Source of the DNA: Lycocorax pyrrhopterus obiensis
Lineage: Eukaryota > Chordata > Aves > Passeriformes > Paradisaeidae
Assembly: GCA_014706295.1 (NCBI GenBank)
Contig: JACSVZ010000001.1
Span: 82,706,237-82,770,236, forward strand
DNA: 64,000 bases
Reading direction: 5' to 3'
Shown: positions 1 to 11,300 of the stretch, piece by piece
How the letters are laid out: every line of letters starts with the position of its first letter
Numbering within the stretch: the first letter of the stretch is position 1
Made by a program: the position numbers and the translations under genes
Notes under the pieces: generated by a model
Database searches by the model: none
The model's input: only the letters and a program-made list of their open reading frames with translations
What the model was told of the DNA's origin: nothing

Positions 1-413
1 AGAAAAGAGCACTAAAACAAAAAAAACCTCTCAAAATATCATGGAATATCTCCAATTCCCATACAGTTTTCTGTTAAGTTGACATTAAATTGCAAAAATT
101 GGTAAAGCATTAGTATGTCTCATGCAGCCCTAATGCTGAGTGTAACACTTGAATCATAACAAACAAGTAACTGAAAACATGAGAAAACCCTTCCCACCCA
201 CCCTAAAACATGAGCTAAGCAAACAAACAAAACCAGTAAAGATTCCTGATAGTCTTGCTGGTAAAAAAGAGGCAGGAATCAGAAGTGTCACTTGGATGAT
301 AAATATGAGAATAATGTGGATGGATAATTCACTTAGCCAAGTGGTAACAGCAGCATGTTGAGGAAAAAGTAAGGTGAAAGCAAGAATTTCAGCATGTATC
401 CATGGGTATCCAT

Positions 414-427
414 GTTGCCATGGCAAC
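414..427. promoter_or_regulatory. RFX X-box-like palindrome
   Basis: The 14-bp sequence GTTGCCATGGCAAC is a perfect palindrome and equals the textbook X-box dimer site bound by RFX-family factors. It sits in TYR intron 1. Sequence match only; occupancy is unknown. Confidence 0.4.
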
Positions 428-2280
428 TCCTCAATGGAATAAAGTATTTTCTCCTTTCTTTGGGATTAAAAAAAAAGGAAGAGGGATGCTGTTCTGCAAA
501 TAGGCACTTTACCTTTTTTAAAATAAATCTAAACAATTTCCTAACATAGCAGGCATTGTTTTGTTATGCTTTGGAAAGACACTTAAATTTCTAAAAAGGA
601 GACCATATTATTGATGTGCTACTCAAAGGTTCCTCTTGCCCTCTTTTTATTTCGAATGCTTGTTAAAAGCCTAAATTCCTTCACATTTCTGGATCTTCCT
701 TTTTTTTCTTTTTTGTACTCATGCTGTTTAGCTACAGAGCTTAGATAATCAGAGCATTCTGCAGCAGATCCGTGGCTGTTTTCCGGTTCAAGCTAAGGCT
801 ATTTTTGTTCCCTTTTGATTTTCTGGAGTAATATTCTGATCTCTTACTTTGTGCTGCTTGAAGGAACTGTATTGACTGTTATTCCCTATTAAGCAACTGC
901 TTAAATTTGGATTCAAGGCTAATAAAAAATATCTTTACCCCAAACTCACTGACTGAAAATGCAGATCTGTTCAACCTTTTTCATTCCTTCTCTAGATAAG
1001 ACAGGATAGCCATAAATAGATAGAAGATATTAGAGGGAAATAATACCCTTTGAAGGTAAAGTTATTGCTCATTTTGGAAATTTTGATAAAATTGTAACAT
1101 TTCCAGAAGTGGCTGAAAAATATAAGAGATAACCATTTTCAGAAATTACGTGGAAAATGTCAGCAAACAACTTAGGTGCTCTTACCTACGTACACTGACA
1201 CTGAATGTGTTTTAAACATAGCATATTTTTTTTTCCTGCACCTATTAAAGTTACACAAAAATATCTCCTTGAGCAACTTGTTCCATTAAAAAATATTTTT
1301 TTAAAGAATATATTAGTGGGAACTAACTTGAAATAAAAAATTATAAACCTGACTGTTTCTTAAATATATTAATTGCTACTAATAACTTTTCTGAGTAGTT
1401 TTATTACCAGGATGGAAATATCTTAAGAATCTGGATACAATTAATAAAACCTTTGCAAAAAAAAAAATGAGCTAAATACAACTATTTGACAACTGCATGT
1501 CTTTCAGAAAATTCTACTAACAACTTGCTGATTTCTCTGTATTACCTGCCTCCTCCTACCTTGGTTATCTCATCCAATATACTGTATTGATAGCTCCACT
1601 TCATACATGTAACCAGTGCAATTCTGGTTTCGTTTAATCCACTTTACCACATGTACAATTTTCACACAACCATTTATTCAGCTCAGTGCAGAACAACATA
1701 AGATCCCCTTCTTCCTGATAATGCAATCTAATTAAGCTAGTAGAGTTGGTCCAGATTAAAAGTGTTAGAAATGAAAAGAATCTTAGAAAATGGGATGAAA
1801 ATACATGTTTGTGTCTGAATCTATTTTATGGCTATGCCTACACTAAATTAAATGTCTCCAGGAAATTTCCCAGACACTGAGGCCAAGTGACATCAAATAA
1901 TCCATGTCTATGTCAGTAAAATAATTTTAGTCTCATAAACAGTGTCTCTATGCAAACATTCTCCTGGGAATGGTCCCTGAAAAGTACCTGTCTGAGGGAG
2001 AAAAAGGTATGCCCGAGAGTAGCCTAAATTGCTCTGTTACTGTATCTCCAAATGCTTGAATTTAGAGATATACACACCCTCTATTATTCAGAGGGCACAA
2101 ATGAAGACTAAATACAGCCCAACCAGCCCAGTAAGCCTAGTTGGGTGCTGATTTGTAGTATGCCAGAATAACCCAGAGCTGCTTGAATTTGTCTCCCTTT
2201 CTGTTAAATCACTAAAACTGCCCAGCCTTCATTTGGGCTGTTGCTACAGAAATAAATAGAGGATAGATTTAGATGAACAT

Positions 2281-2312
2281 AATCATAGACTTCAATGCCA
2301 GAAGCAACTGTT
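2281..2312 (-). mobile_element. possible decayed CR1-type tail
   Basis: About 30 bases reading AATCATAGACTTCAATGCCA and onward resemble the reverse complement of the old CR1 3' tail that is much better preserved at 18500-18655. The match fades quickly, so this is a weak call. Confidence 0.25.
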
Positions 2313-3166
2313 GCTATTGTCATGATGGAGTGTGTCTATTGAAGCTAATAGACCTTTGTCACTGTATTTTAGGCAATGTGGCAGAGATGAGCAAGAGACA
2401 AAAAAAAGCTCTCAGTGTTAGAACAGCACACTACAGTTCAGCTACATGAGACCTTATCACTTATGTATATATGTAATTTCACTGTGTTTTATGGGCTAAT
2501 TTGAAGTGCTTTTAATTGGCAGGAATCACTATTGTGTTTGCCTCTCAGTTCCTTTGAGCAACAGAGATTATTTCTGCTATTTCTTTGAACTGCTGATGTG
2601 AATTACACAGCTGATTCTTCTCTGCTCTAAAGGTTTGGTTTACTTGTTTGTCTGTTTGTTTAACATTGAAAGCAGGTTAGTTTAATTTGATAGTTTTTAA
2701 CTCATGGATGGGAGGAACACATTGGGAAAGGAGTAGAGCACATCAAAACCCTTTGCTTCTATTTCCATCATTCAGTCACCCATTGTTTTGCAATGGTTGT
2801 GTGCTAGAAATTTATGTGCATAAATCCTGCTTCTTCTGACCTGACTGGCACACCAGAAACAAGCATGTTTAAGCTGATAAAGGCCATATTTGGACATAGC
2901 TTTCCCCCTTCCACTTTACTTTTATGTTCTTAATTAAACAACCTAAATCCTACAGTCAGAAATAAATGAGTCAAAGTTACATACGAACAGTTCTAAATGA
3001 AGGTGAGGTCCACATAAAATCTGATTTGCTCTCTGGTATTGCTTGCTTTCTCTCCAGAAATATCTAAGGGCAGGCAGTGTGATTAAGCTCCCATCTCGTG
3101 CACCTCACCTAAGTGCCTAAAATCAGGTAGGATAATTCCCTTCCTCTTTCCTTGGCTGGTTCTTAC

Positions 3167-3985
3167 CTGCCATGAGGAGAAAATTGACGCTGGGCTGAGT
3201 AAATTAGGGTTGGCAGGATGTCTGCCACCCATGTACTCATCATTGCAGACCCCACAGTCCTCTGCATCTCGCCAGTCCCAGTAGGGGATGGTGAAGTTCT
3301 CATCACCTGTTATCTTCTGGATCTGACGTTCCCACATCAGCAGAAAGGCCCGATGCCAAGGCAGAAAACCGGGGGCTTCGTGGGCAAAGTCAATGTCCCG
3401 CCACACACTGGACCCACCTAAGAGTGTGTCTCGAGAGGCGTAATAATGCATCCACACAAAGAGATCGTACACATTGATGTCTCTGAACATGGGGTTGGAG
3501 CCATTGTTCATCTGAGCATACGTGCCAGTAGCAACAACGTAGTCCTGGCTAGGGATGTTCTTTGCCAAGTTAAGGTAGGCAAGAAACTTGTTCTTCTCAG
3601 TGGTGGTGAGCTGGAAGATGTTTCTTCTTGTTTTCACTTGCCTTTCAGTGCAGTTGAGCCCTGAGAAACCAAATTTGCACTCCCCACAGTTGTATCCCAT
3701 GAAGTTGCCTTCACATCTACATGTACGGTTGTAAAATACAGAGGGCCACTCCTCCCTGTCATCCACTCCTGAAAAAGGGAACTGTGGTCCCAGCGGAGCC
3801 TGAGAGAGAAGGATGTTCTGGCAGGACCCTCTGCTGGAAAGCTCCCCACAAGGGGACCCGTCTCCATCCCAGGGGGGACAGCACTCCTTGCTCAGCAGGC
3901 TCTGCATGTTCGCACAGACTCTGGGGAACTGCCCGGTGCACGGCTGAAGGATGCCTAGCAGAAAACCCAGGGCAAACAGCAGCAT
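3167..3985 (-). CDS. TYR: Tyrosinase, coding exon 1
   Basis: Tyrosinase is the copper enzyme that oxidises tyrosine to DOPA and dopaquinone, the rate-limiting step of melanin synthesis; it is a type I membrane protein of melanosomes. This exon encodes residues 1-273. A hydrophobic signal peptide covers about 1-18. A Cys-rich EGF-like region follows (about 24-112, including [20 protein letters not shown]). The CuA part of the catalytic domain then carries His180, His202 and His211 in the expected spacing ([19 protein letters not shown]). N-glycosylation sequons lie at 86 (NRT), 111 (NCT), 161 (NGS) and 230 (NFT), the same positions as in human. The exon ends at SSWQ at a good donor (CAG|GTAAGA, GT at 3165-3166). 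The start at 3985 gives the 273-residue length of the human exon and has A at -3. An in-frame ATG at 4009 would add eight residues in a poorer context. No stop or frameshift is seen. The rest of the gene lies beyond the left edge. Confidence 0.97.
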
Positions 3986-4190
3986 ACTGAGAGAGCAGCA
4001 GGAGAGCATCAGCGTTATGCTTCAGTGCATGGAGTGTTCTCTCTGCCCCCTCCAAAGGCCTGCGTGTGAAAGGAATTCCTCCCCTCCACCAGGAATGCTT
4101 CACTGCTGACTTCTGCTACAGCGCACCCTTCAATGTCCTTCCCCATTCCTACACGAGATGCATTTACACATAAAATGCACTTCAGAGTTA
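3986..4190 (-). other. TYR: TYR 5'UTR (predicted)
   Basis: This is the predicted leader between the start codon at 3985 and an inferred start site about 10 bases downstream of the initiator E-box. It contains an upstream in-frame ATG at 4009, which would extend the protein by MLSCCSLS. The exact transcription start is inferred from promoter motif spacing, not observed. Confidence 0.5.
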
Positions 4191-4200
4191 ATCTCATTAT

Positions 4201-4206
4201 CACATG
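4201..4206 (-). promoter_or_regulatory. TYR: TYR initiator E-box (CATGTG)
   Basis: On the minus strand this reads AACATGTGATAATG. A CATGTG E-box immediately upstream of the start site is a known element of vertebrate tyrosinase promoters and is bound by MITF. The match is strengthened by a second CATGTG 94 bases further upstream, close to the roughly 90-base M-box-to-initiator spacing I recall for the human promoter. Confidence 0.7.
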
Positions 4207-4292
4207 TTCTAGGTGAAAGCCAACTGACTTTCCCCCCACCCTCTACAAGTTTCAAAATACAGGCATCTATTATAAACTTTTGTCTTCTGCCT

Positions 4293-4303
4293 AGCACATG
4301 ATT
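4293..4303 (-). promoter_or_regulatory. TYR: TYR M-box (MITF site)
   Basis: On the minus strand this reads AATCATGTGCT, matching the melanocyte M-box AGTCATGTGCT at 10 of 11 positions. M-boxes drive melanocyte/RPE expression of TYR, TYRP1 and DCT through MITF. It lies about 310 bases upstream of the start codon and 94 bases upstream of the initiator E-box. Confidence 0.75.
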
Positions 4304-5149
4304 GCTTTCCCGTGGCAATTGGAGAGGAAGTAAAATTAAAGTTTGGACACAGAATCAATTGTAAGTTCTTAGAATTCCTAGTTTGATTATATGCTTTAGG
4401 GTAAATGGTTGGCTAAAAAAAAGACCTGGAAGAATCTAGTCAGTTAAATAAGAAGAACAGTGTACCTAAAAATGAGAAAATAAAGAATTTGTGAGCAACC
4501 TATTTTTTTTAACAGGAAGCAAAAATAAAATGTGGTCAGATTAAATGTGGACATAGGGCAGAACTAGAACAAATTATTTGGCTTGGTATTTTTACATTTC
4601 AGTGTAAACTGCCTTTCTCAGAGGAAAGTATGGCAAAGGGAAGTGATGGAAGTAATATACTTTTCATAAGAAAATAATTTTTGTTCTCCTAGAATTGATA
4701 GTATTTTCACAGTTGATGACACACAGAAATCTGCACAACAGTCTTCTCCACAGTTTTGTGGGGAACACAGACAATCTGCCAATAGATTTTCAGAAAGCAC
4801 TTTGAGCAGCTGTCTCTGGATCAGGAAAAAACCATTGACTCTTGTTTTTTTCCCATCAAGCAGTTTGCAAACACCATATCTGTGTTCTTTACTCAATATG
4901 TTACTGGGCAGCCTCCAGGCCACCCACCTCTTTCTTCTTGTACATTAGCCTGAGCAGAGCTGACAGAGCTGCATGAGCAGATTTAGAAGTTAGACATTCT
5001 TTGAAGTTGCCCCTTGCAAGAGGACAGCTGTTGTTTTACTGCTGGGCAAATTGCACATGAATTTCCTTTTTTTTTTTCCAGCTACTACTGCTATAAGTAA
5101 GGGTGGTTTTCTTGGGTCTGTTTCTTACTAAAAGCTTTGTGAATTATTT

Positions 5150-5360
5150 CCTTGTGCTTAGGGAGGGCAGGAACAACATATAGGCAAATGAAGTGAGAAC
5201 CTTGCTGGGAAACAATGCCTTTGCTGGGATCAGGAGGTCATCACATGACCATGCTGAGGAGCACGAGGTGCTTTAATCCTGTCGGCTTCTACGCCTCAGG
5301 TATTCCAGGGGATTATCCCTGAGTCCCGCTTCCAGGGAGCCTGTGATGGGGGAGCCTGGA
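5150..5360. promoter_or_regulatory. candidate TYR upstream element
   Basis: This is a locally GC-richer patch about 1.2-1.4 kb upstream of the TYR start. It contains TCACATGA at 5241-5248 (a perfect MITF-type octamer within GGTCATCACATGACC) and an AACAATG SOX-like site at 5211. The same octamer also occurs elsewhere in the window by chance, so this is a candidate only. Confidence 0.3.
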
Positions 5361-8300
5361 GCAAGAAGGGCAAAGGCAAAGGATTTGCTTTTTCAAAAAA
5401 TATTTCTAACCGCACTCTAGTGTTTACTATTTTTCAGCTGATTCCCCTGGTTTCCATGTTAGGCTTGTAAAACAGATTCTATCATAGAAGTGCTACTCAT
5501 TAGACTTATTTTATTTTATTTTATTTGTACCTGATTGTTTGGGAAACCTTGCCTTTTTTTTTTTTTTTACTGTTCCTCCCATGGATGCTACTGCAAAAAT
5601 ACTATACATGAGGAGAGACCCATCTCTGATGATCACAATATATATTTTAAATTTTTCGCTGAAAAGCTACCGAGATTGGGAGAAACTTGAGGTGGAGCCT
5701 CAGACTGAACCAGAAAAGCCCTCAAATTATATTTATGCAGAAAGTCATACACACAAATACATTCAATTCCCTGTTTTAATATTCAAATGAGATTTTGTGT
5801 TCAATGTTACAAAACAAGGATCTGAGTCTTGAGAGTTGTCATATGATGAGTTTCCTAAGCCACTGGTTAACTGCAGAATTCCCTGCAAAATGGTACAAAT
5901 GAGAAGCTTTGAATCAGGAATGTGACTCAGGAGCAACACACGCCCCTCTTGCTTTACAGAGATGTCAAGAGTCGCTAGAAGGAAAACTCCCGGAGTAGTG
6001 AGAAGTCTTCCTGAAGCTCACCTGCTGGCTTGCCTGCAGTGCTACAATCAGGTTTTCAACACTCTGCTGCAATGCTAAACCGAACTTCACGTAGACACGG
6101 CCTGTAGCTTTCTGATGTAGTTATGGACAAAGACAAGGAACACTCCAAGTGAAAAACAACGGCATTGAATGGGCGTTCACATTACCTCATAAAATTAATT
6201 CTTTGTTTCCTCAGACTGAGTGGGCTGATCCTCAAAATACCATGTCTTCCTTTTGTAAAATGTCACGGAAATTTCCCTTCTGGGCTGCTAATACTGAAGC
6301 AATCAAAGTTTCAAGTAATATTAGTAGCTTTTAAAAATTTCTGATAGCTGGATGGCACCGTGAAGGAAGTATCCCTCAGTATTGCTTGTTAATACTTTTT
6401 GGGAATTCTGTGGGGATTTTAGGCCTAGTTGGCTATGTTGAGTGGGGGGAAAAAAACATCGCAATGGGAAAGTGGAGAATAATTTTAATTGTGGTTAATT
6501 TAAAAGTCAAGCATAAAACTGTGGAGGAACAAAGGCTGGATAGACAAAGTTGATGCTGCTCAATTACCAGTGGAAATCAGAATTGTCTAGAGAAAAAGAA
6601 AAAAAATATGGTTATTTGAGATGGATAAGTCCAAGGACCACTTGACAATTAGAGAACACTGGCAAATGGAAAGACAGATAGTTTACTAACCAGCCAGGAA
6701 ATTCAGTCTGATAAACCAGTGGGCTCAGATTGTGTGAACCAGTGAATATTACTGGATCAACACTTTTATTATGCGGCCATGTTATTTTTGATCTGCTACT
6801 GGGAGACCTAGATACAGACTTAATGCATCAGAAAACATGCATTCAGACTGGTATGAAAACAGGCCAAATATTACAGGCAACTTCTAGGAGCAAGAAAAGT
6901 GTCATTGATCTGCAGGCCAAAGCAAGGGAGAAGAGGTGCTGATGCAATCAGAGCAATGAAAGTATAGAAACTATAGCAGAAGGCAAAAGGCAGTTTCTCA
7001 CTGTTACAGACTGAAGACAGCAAGTAGCACAAAAGTAGCTACCAATCTATCCATCTAGAGTGTGTACAAAACTTGCCTTATACCTGTCAGTCTTGATCAC
7101 AGGACAGCACCTAAGGGGGATGCTGAAGCAGTATTTTCTACAGTTTTGTTACACTCCACTTACGCTTCACCTCTGCTTTCAGATCTCTGCTGAAAAGTGG
7201 CCTGACTTCTGGCTTTTGGGAGCATGCTGGGCAGAGTGGAAATTTTGGTAAGTGGGTCTGAATGCTTTCCTATCAGCTTTCAGAGGAAAAGTGTGATACA
7301 ATTTCTTCGTATTATGTGGCTCATACCTGTGGCCTTGATAGCAGGCCAGGGCCCAGTTTTAACTAGGTGGATAAGAGTGTGCTGCTTCAGGAAATGCCTG
7401 TCTCTTCTAAGAGCTCACTGAGGTTGAAAGCACTGAAGGTTTTTCAGCAACCTACAAGGAAATTATTCATGTTTTTTCTGGGTTAATGTTCTACTAATTT
7501 TCCAAGGGAAACTTGCCTGCTGAGGGGTCAGACAAGCAATCTACCCTGTGGAAAACTAGTGGTGGAAACAATTAGGGAAGAGACAACGCCGGCCTTTGCT
7601 CTGTTGGACCTCCCCTGGACTGACTCCTACATGTTGCAAAGCTGCATCCTCTGCCACCAAGACAGGTTCCCCACAGCTGTGTCTCAACCAGCTGCAGGGT
7701 TTTACTCTTGCAATTAAAAGCTCTCCCTCCTCCCTTTCAGTGTCCTCTGATTCCAGTGATGCCTCTGCAAGTTGACTGGGGGAAGCTTCCTCCTGGGGTG
7801 CCTGCCCACGGTGCTGGGCTCATCTTCAGAACCAGCTGTATCTAATAAGTGCCTCTAGGTGCTTCTTACAGACTTGTCCTGCTCCATTTATCCAGCTCTG
7901 CAGAGAAACAGAAAAAGAATAAAAACTGCTAGTAACTGTGTGTTGGTTTTCTGTGTGTGCACATTTTGGAAAACAGATAATCAACAGTGTATTAAAAACC
8001 ATGAGAGTGACATTTAGCACAGAGCAGGTCTCAGCAGCTGCTGGTGATAAGGCAAACACAGCTGTGCAGTGTAAAAAAACTAAATTTGGAAAAGGAATGA
8101 GAGAATTGGTTGGGACAGGTACAGGTATATAAATCAGCTGGGACCCTTGGAGGCTGAGGTCACCTCATGTAACCTTTTCTGGACTAAGAGCAGCTGGGCT
8201 TCCATTAAACCTAGTTTTTACTTATAGGTGGAAGGGGGACTTGATCAAATAAGCAGTTCAAATGCATATTTTTCTCTGAAATTCAACCACACACTATTTT

Positions 8301-11300
8301 ATTCTTAAATTGATCCTCTCAATATGCTACCAAAAAGTCCTTTAAATACTCAAAAGCGGTGAGGAGAATACTACAGATTTTCTAAAGTGTATCTGAGAGA
8401 TTTTCTGAGGTAAATAAAAACTTTGTAGATGACAAAAGACCCTGAAATTTACACACCTACAGAATATCTTTTAAAATAAAAAACAAACCTCACAAAAAAT
8501 GTGATTAAATGGGGCCAGTTCTAGTGGAAAGAACACATGTACAGAAGAAATTAATATCATATGCTGCTTTCAGATTCTCCTTTGAATATTATCCTTACCT
8601 GCAGTAAGCTTTACCTCATTTGGGTTTGGAAAGAAGTTTAGCTGGCTAGACTTCCAGATACCTCAGAGAACCCCTCAAACTTTGTGATTGTTATTGTTAA
8701 TGGGTTCTGCAGTTTTTGCCTCACCTGAATCCCGCTTGTCTTGGTAACTCTGGTAGAAGGAACAAATCAGTTAAAACCATGCTGACAGACTACAATATAC
8801 AGCATACAGACATCTTCCATGGGATACAATGAGAGAAGGAAAGCTGTGGAAAGCAACTGTTCCCTAATTCCCAGATTGCTACCTGCATATCTGCTTATTA
8901 TTCTAAGATTTGCAAGCAGGGGAATGTGCTGGAATGGGCAAGAAGGAGATGACCCGCAAGCCCAATGGGTCCACAGGAGAATGATGTGTGTCCTCCTTCT
9001 GCTTCCCCAGCTCTACAGAGGGGAGATCACGTGGTCCTTCATTCCCAGATCAGTTCAGGGAGAAAAGGCAGATAACAAAGAAGACAACTATAATAGCTCC
9101 ACTCACATTTCTATTAATTTAAACCTCTCTACAGCATGTGAAAGATAAGGGGAAAAGACATACATTGTTTAGAATTCAAAAAATCTTATTAACCTTCCAT
9201 AACTGTCTGACAGTACTCAAAGGCCCAGCTGCATGAAAGACTCAAATATAATATGTGGTCTCTGATTTTGCTCCTTGCCTTCCAAATAATGACTATAATG
9301 AAGAATCAAATCTTACTGAATTTTGCATTCTCTGTAGAACTTCACTAATTAATTCACGGTTAAATAAATATATAAATAAGACCTTGACACTCAATTTCAC
9401 TTCAATGCAAACAGTGGATAGGAAACTCTATTACTCAGACTGAAAACTCTCTGAATAAAGAACAAAATGTCTTGGTAAGACATTAGGCATCTGGAAAAAT
9501 GGGGAAAGAAAAGTCCTTCCAATGTAAAATTATTCTGATAATAGCTGACAGTTTTGAGTAACAAAGAGAAGGTGAATTATGAGAGAATTTTCTCATTTTC
9601 CTACTTAATTTTTTGCCATTATGATGCAGCGTGTTTGAAACAAGGAAAATCATTTTTTTTTCTTCCTACAAGTCATAGTTAAGCTGCTATGTTCATCATA
9701 GTTGAAAATTTTCATGAGTTCAAAAACTGACCAGATAAATTCAGGAAAGAATAAGCCACAGAATCATAGAACATGAATGCACCATGTCTCGGAACCCTAA
9801 ATTCCTTGAGGAAGGGAGACCACTCCAGGGAAGTGTCTGTACAGGCTTGCTCTCTTCCCAGATCCATAGTGCATCTGCCAAGGGCTATTGAAGCAGCAGG
9901 GTAATGGACAACAAAATCCTTTATTTTGAAATTCCTACAACAAAAGTGGATTAAATACTGCCCAGTTGCAGCCAGTGATATCTTCAGTACAGATGTCACC
10001 AGGCATCTGGTCTCTGCTGCACAACAGTGCAAACAATACAACACATACCTCCTTGATATTCCACAGTATGATCCTTAGCGTAGTTAGAAAGGAAAAGACA
10101 CAAAAAATTTGGAGTTTATTTCACAAATTTAAAAAAGTAGGCCTGCCTTCTACTTTTCAGAAGAAAAAGCAAAGGTCTGGAACAAAAAAAAAAAAAGCCT
10201 AAAAATGTTGTGGGTAACAAAGCAGATTTTGTTGAGGTTATTCACATGAATACTGAAAACATTATTTGTGCACAAGTTATGGGTTCTGGGAGGCTTAATG
10301 TACCTAGAAAAACATTTGAAAGAAATGAATGGCCAAGTGTGTTCCTGGAAATCCTTTCTTTTCCCCAGGCCAGGTAACAAACATGTAGAATATACCAGAA
10401 ATAAATAGTTTAGAAAGCAAGTGGTGCATCAGTTGTGCAGGGTACTAAGGTACTAAATAAGACAAATTAAAGACGTTAAGAAGAAATATGTTTAATATTT
10501 CTGACATAAGTGTAAGAGATTCTTGTGACTTAGATGGTTAAATTAATCTTAAATTGTCCCTGGTCATATGACATGGGCTTGGCCTAAACAATTTTATTAT
10601 TCCAGTCCTTTAGTTAAAGTGTGGTTTCAACAAAAAAACCCCAAATTGCATAAAAATTTTGAAGGTCTTTAGTGGTAAGGCTAATTTCAGAAACTGGGAA
10701 GGACTGACTGGGTTCTGAGCACTGTGACTTTGCAGACCACTTGGGAGGCTGGAGAAGCAAAGATTTCTGAGTGCATTCTCAAAGGAAACTACTCCACTTC
10801 TTCCAGTTTTATAAAAACACATCAAAATACTAAAAGCCCCCCTGCTTATGCCAGGTTCTTTTGTCACCCATTTGCTCACCTTCAGATATAGTAGGCACAA
10901 CGTGTCTGTCTCCCTACAAGGAGTATTTAGCTACATTACAAATTAAAGGATTCTCTTTTGTGCGTGTGTGCTCACTTGCACTGATGCAAAGTTGGGCTTT
11001 GGCACGCCACAGACTTGGACTGACACACCAACAACAAATTGCTACACTTTTCAAATAAACTCATTGTCAGGCACTTAAAAGGGTTTGCTGGAAGCTTTGT
11101 GTACACTAGTGAATTTTAGGGTGATCTAGCATTATGTACTGCCAAATTTATTTTGGACTTGGTCTTCCACTCACAAAAAACCAAGCCACATTTAACGTTA
11201 TGTTAGGTAAAATGCATTTCAACACGGGGAAACTGCAGGGCAATATTGTGCATCCTGATAGCACATGCCTACCAGCATGACCGAAGATCTCTTCACCACT

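Larger units (their letters stand above)
1..3166 (-). other. TYR: TYR intron 1 (partial)
   Basis: This stretch lies downstream of the tyrosinase exon 1 splice donor on the minus strand and runs off the left edge of the window, so it is the 5' part of TYR intron 1. It is AT-rich and holds no recognisable exon: the conserved second TYR coding exon is not present. Within it I see a perfect RFX-type X-box at 414-427 and a possible very old CR1 scrap near 2281-2312. Open frames here are short and resemble no family. Confidence 0.85.

Noticed and set aside
3083..3166. Continuation of the TYR frame past SSWQ
   Set aside because: The sequence after CAG|GTAAGA has no tyrosinase similarity; it is intron read-through.
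9750..9830. CAGAATCATAGAAC, resembling the end of a minus-strand CR1
   Set aside because: Only the tail-like motif matches; the adjoining bases do not follow the CR1 3' region.
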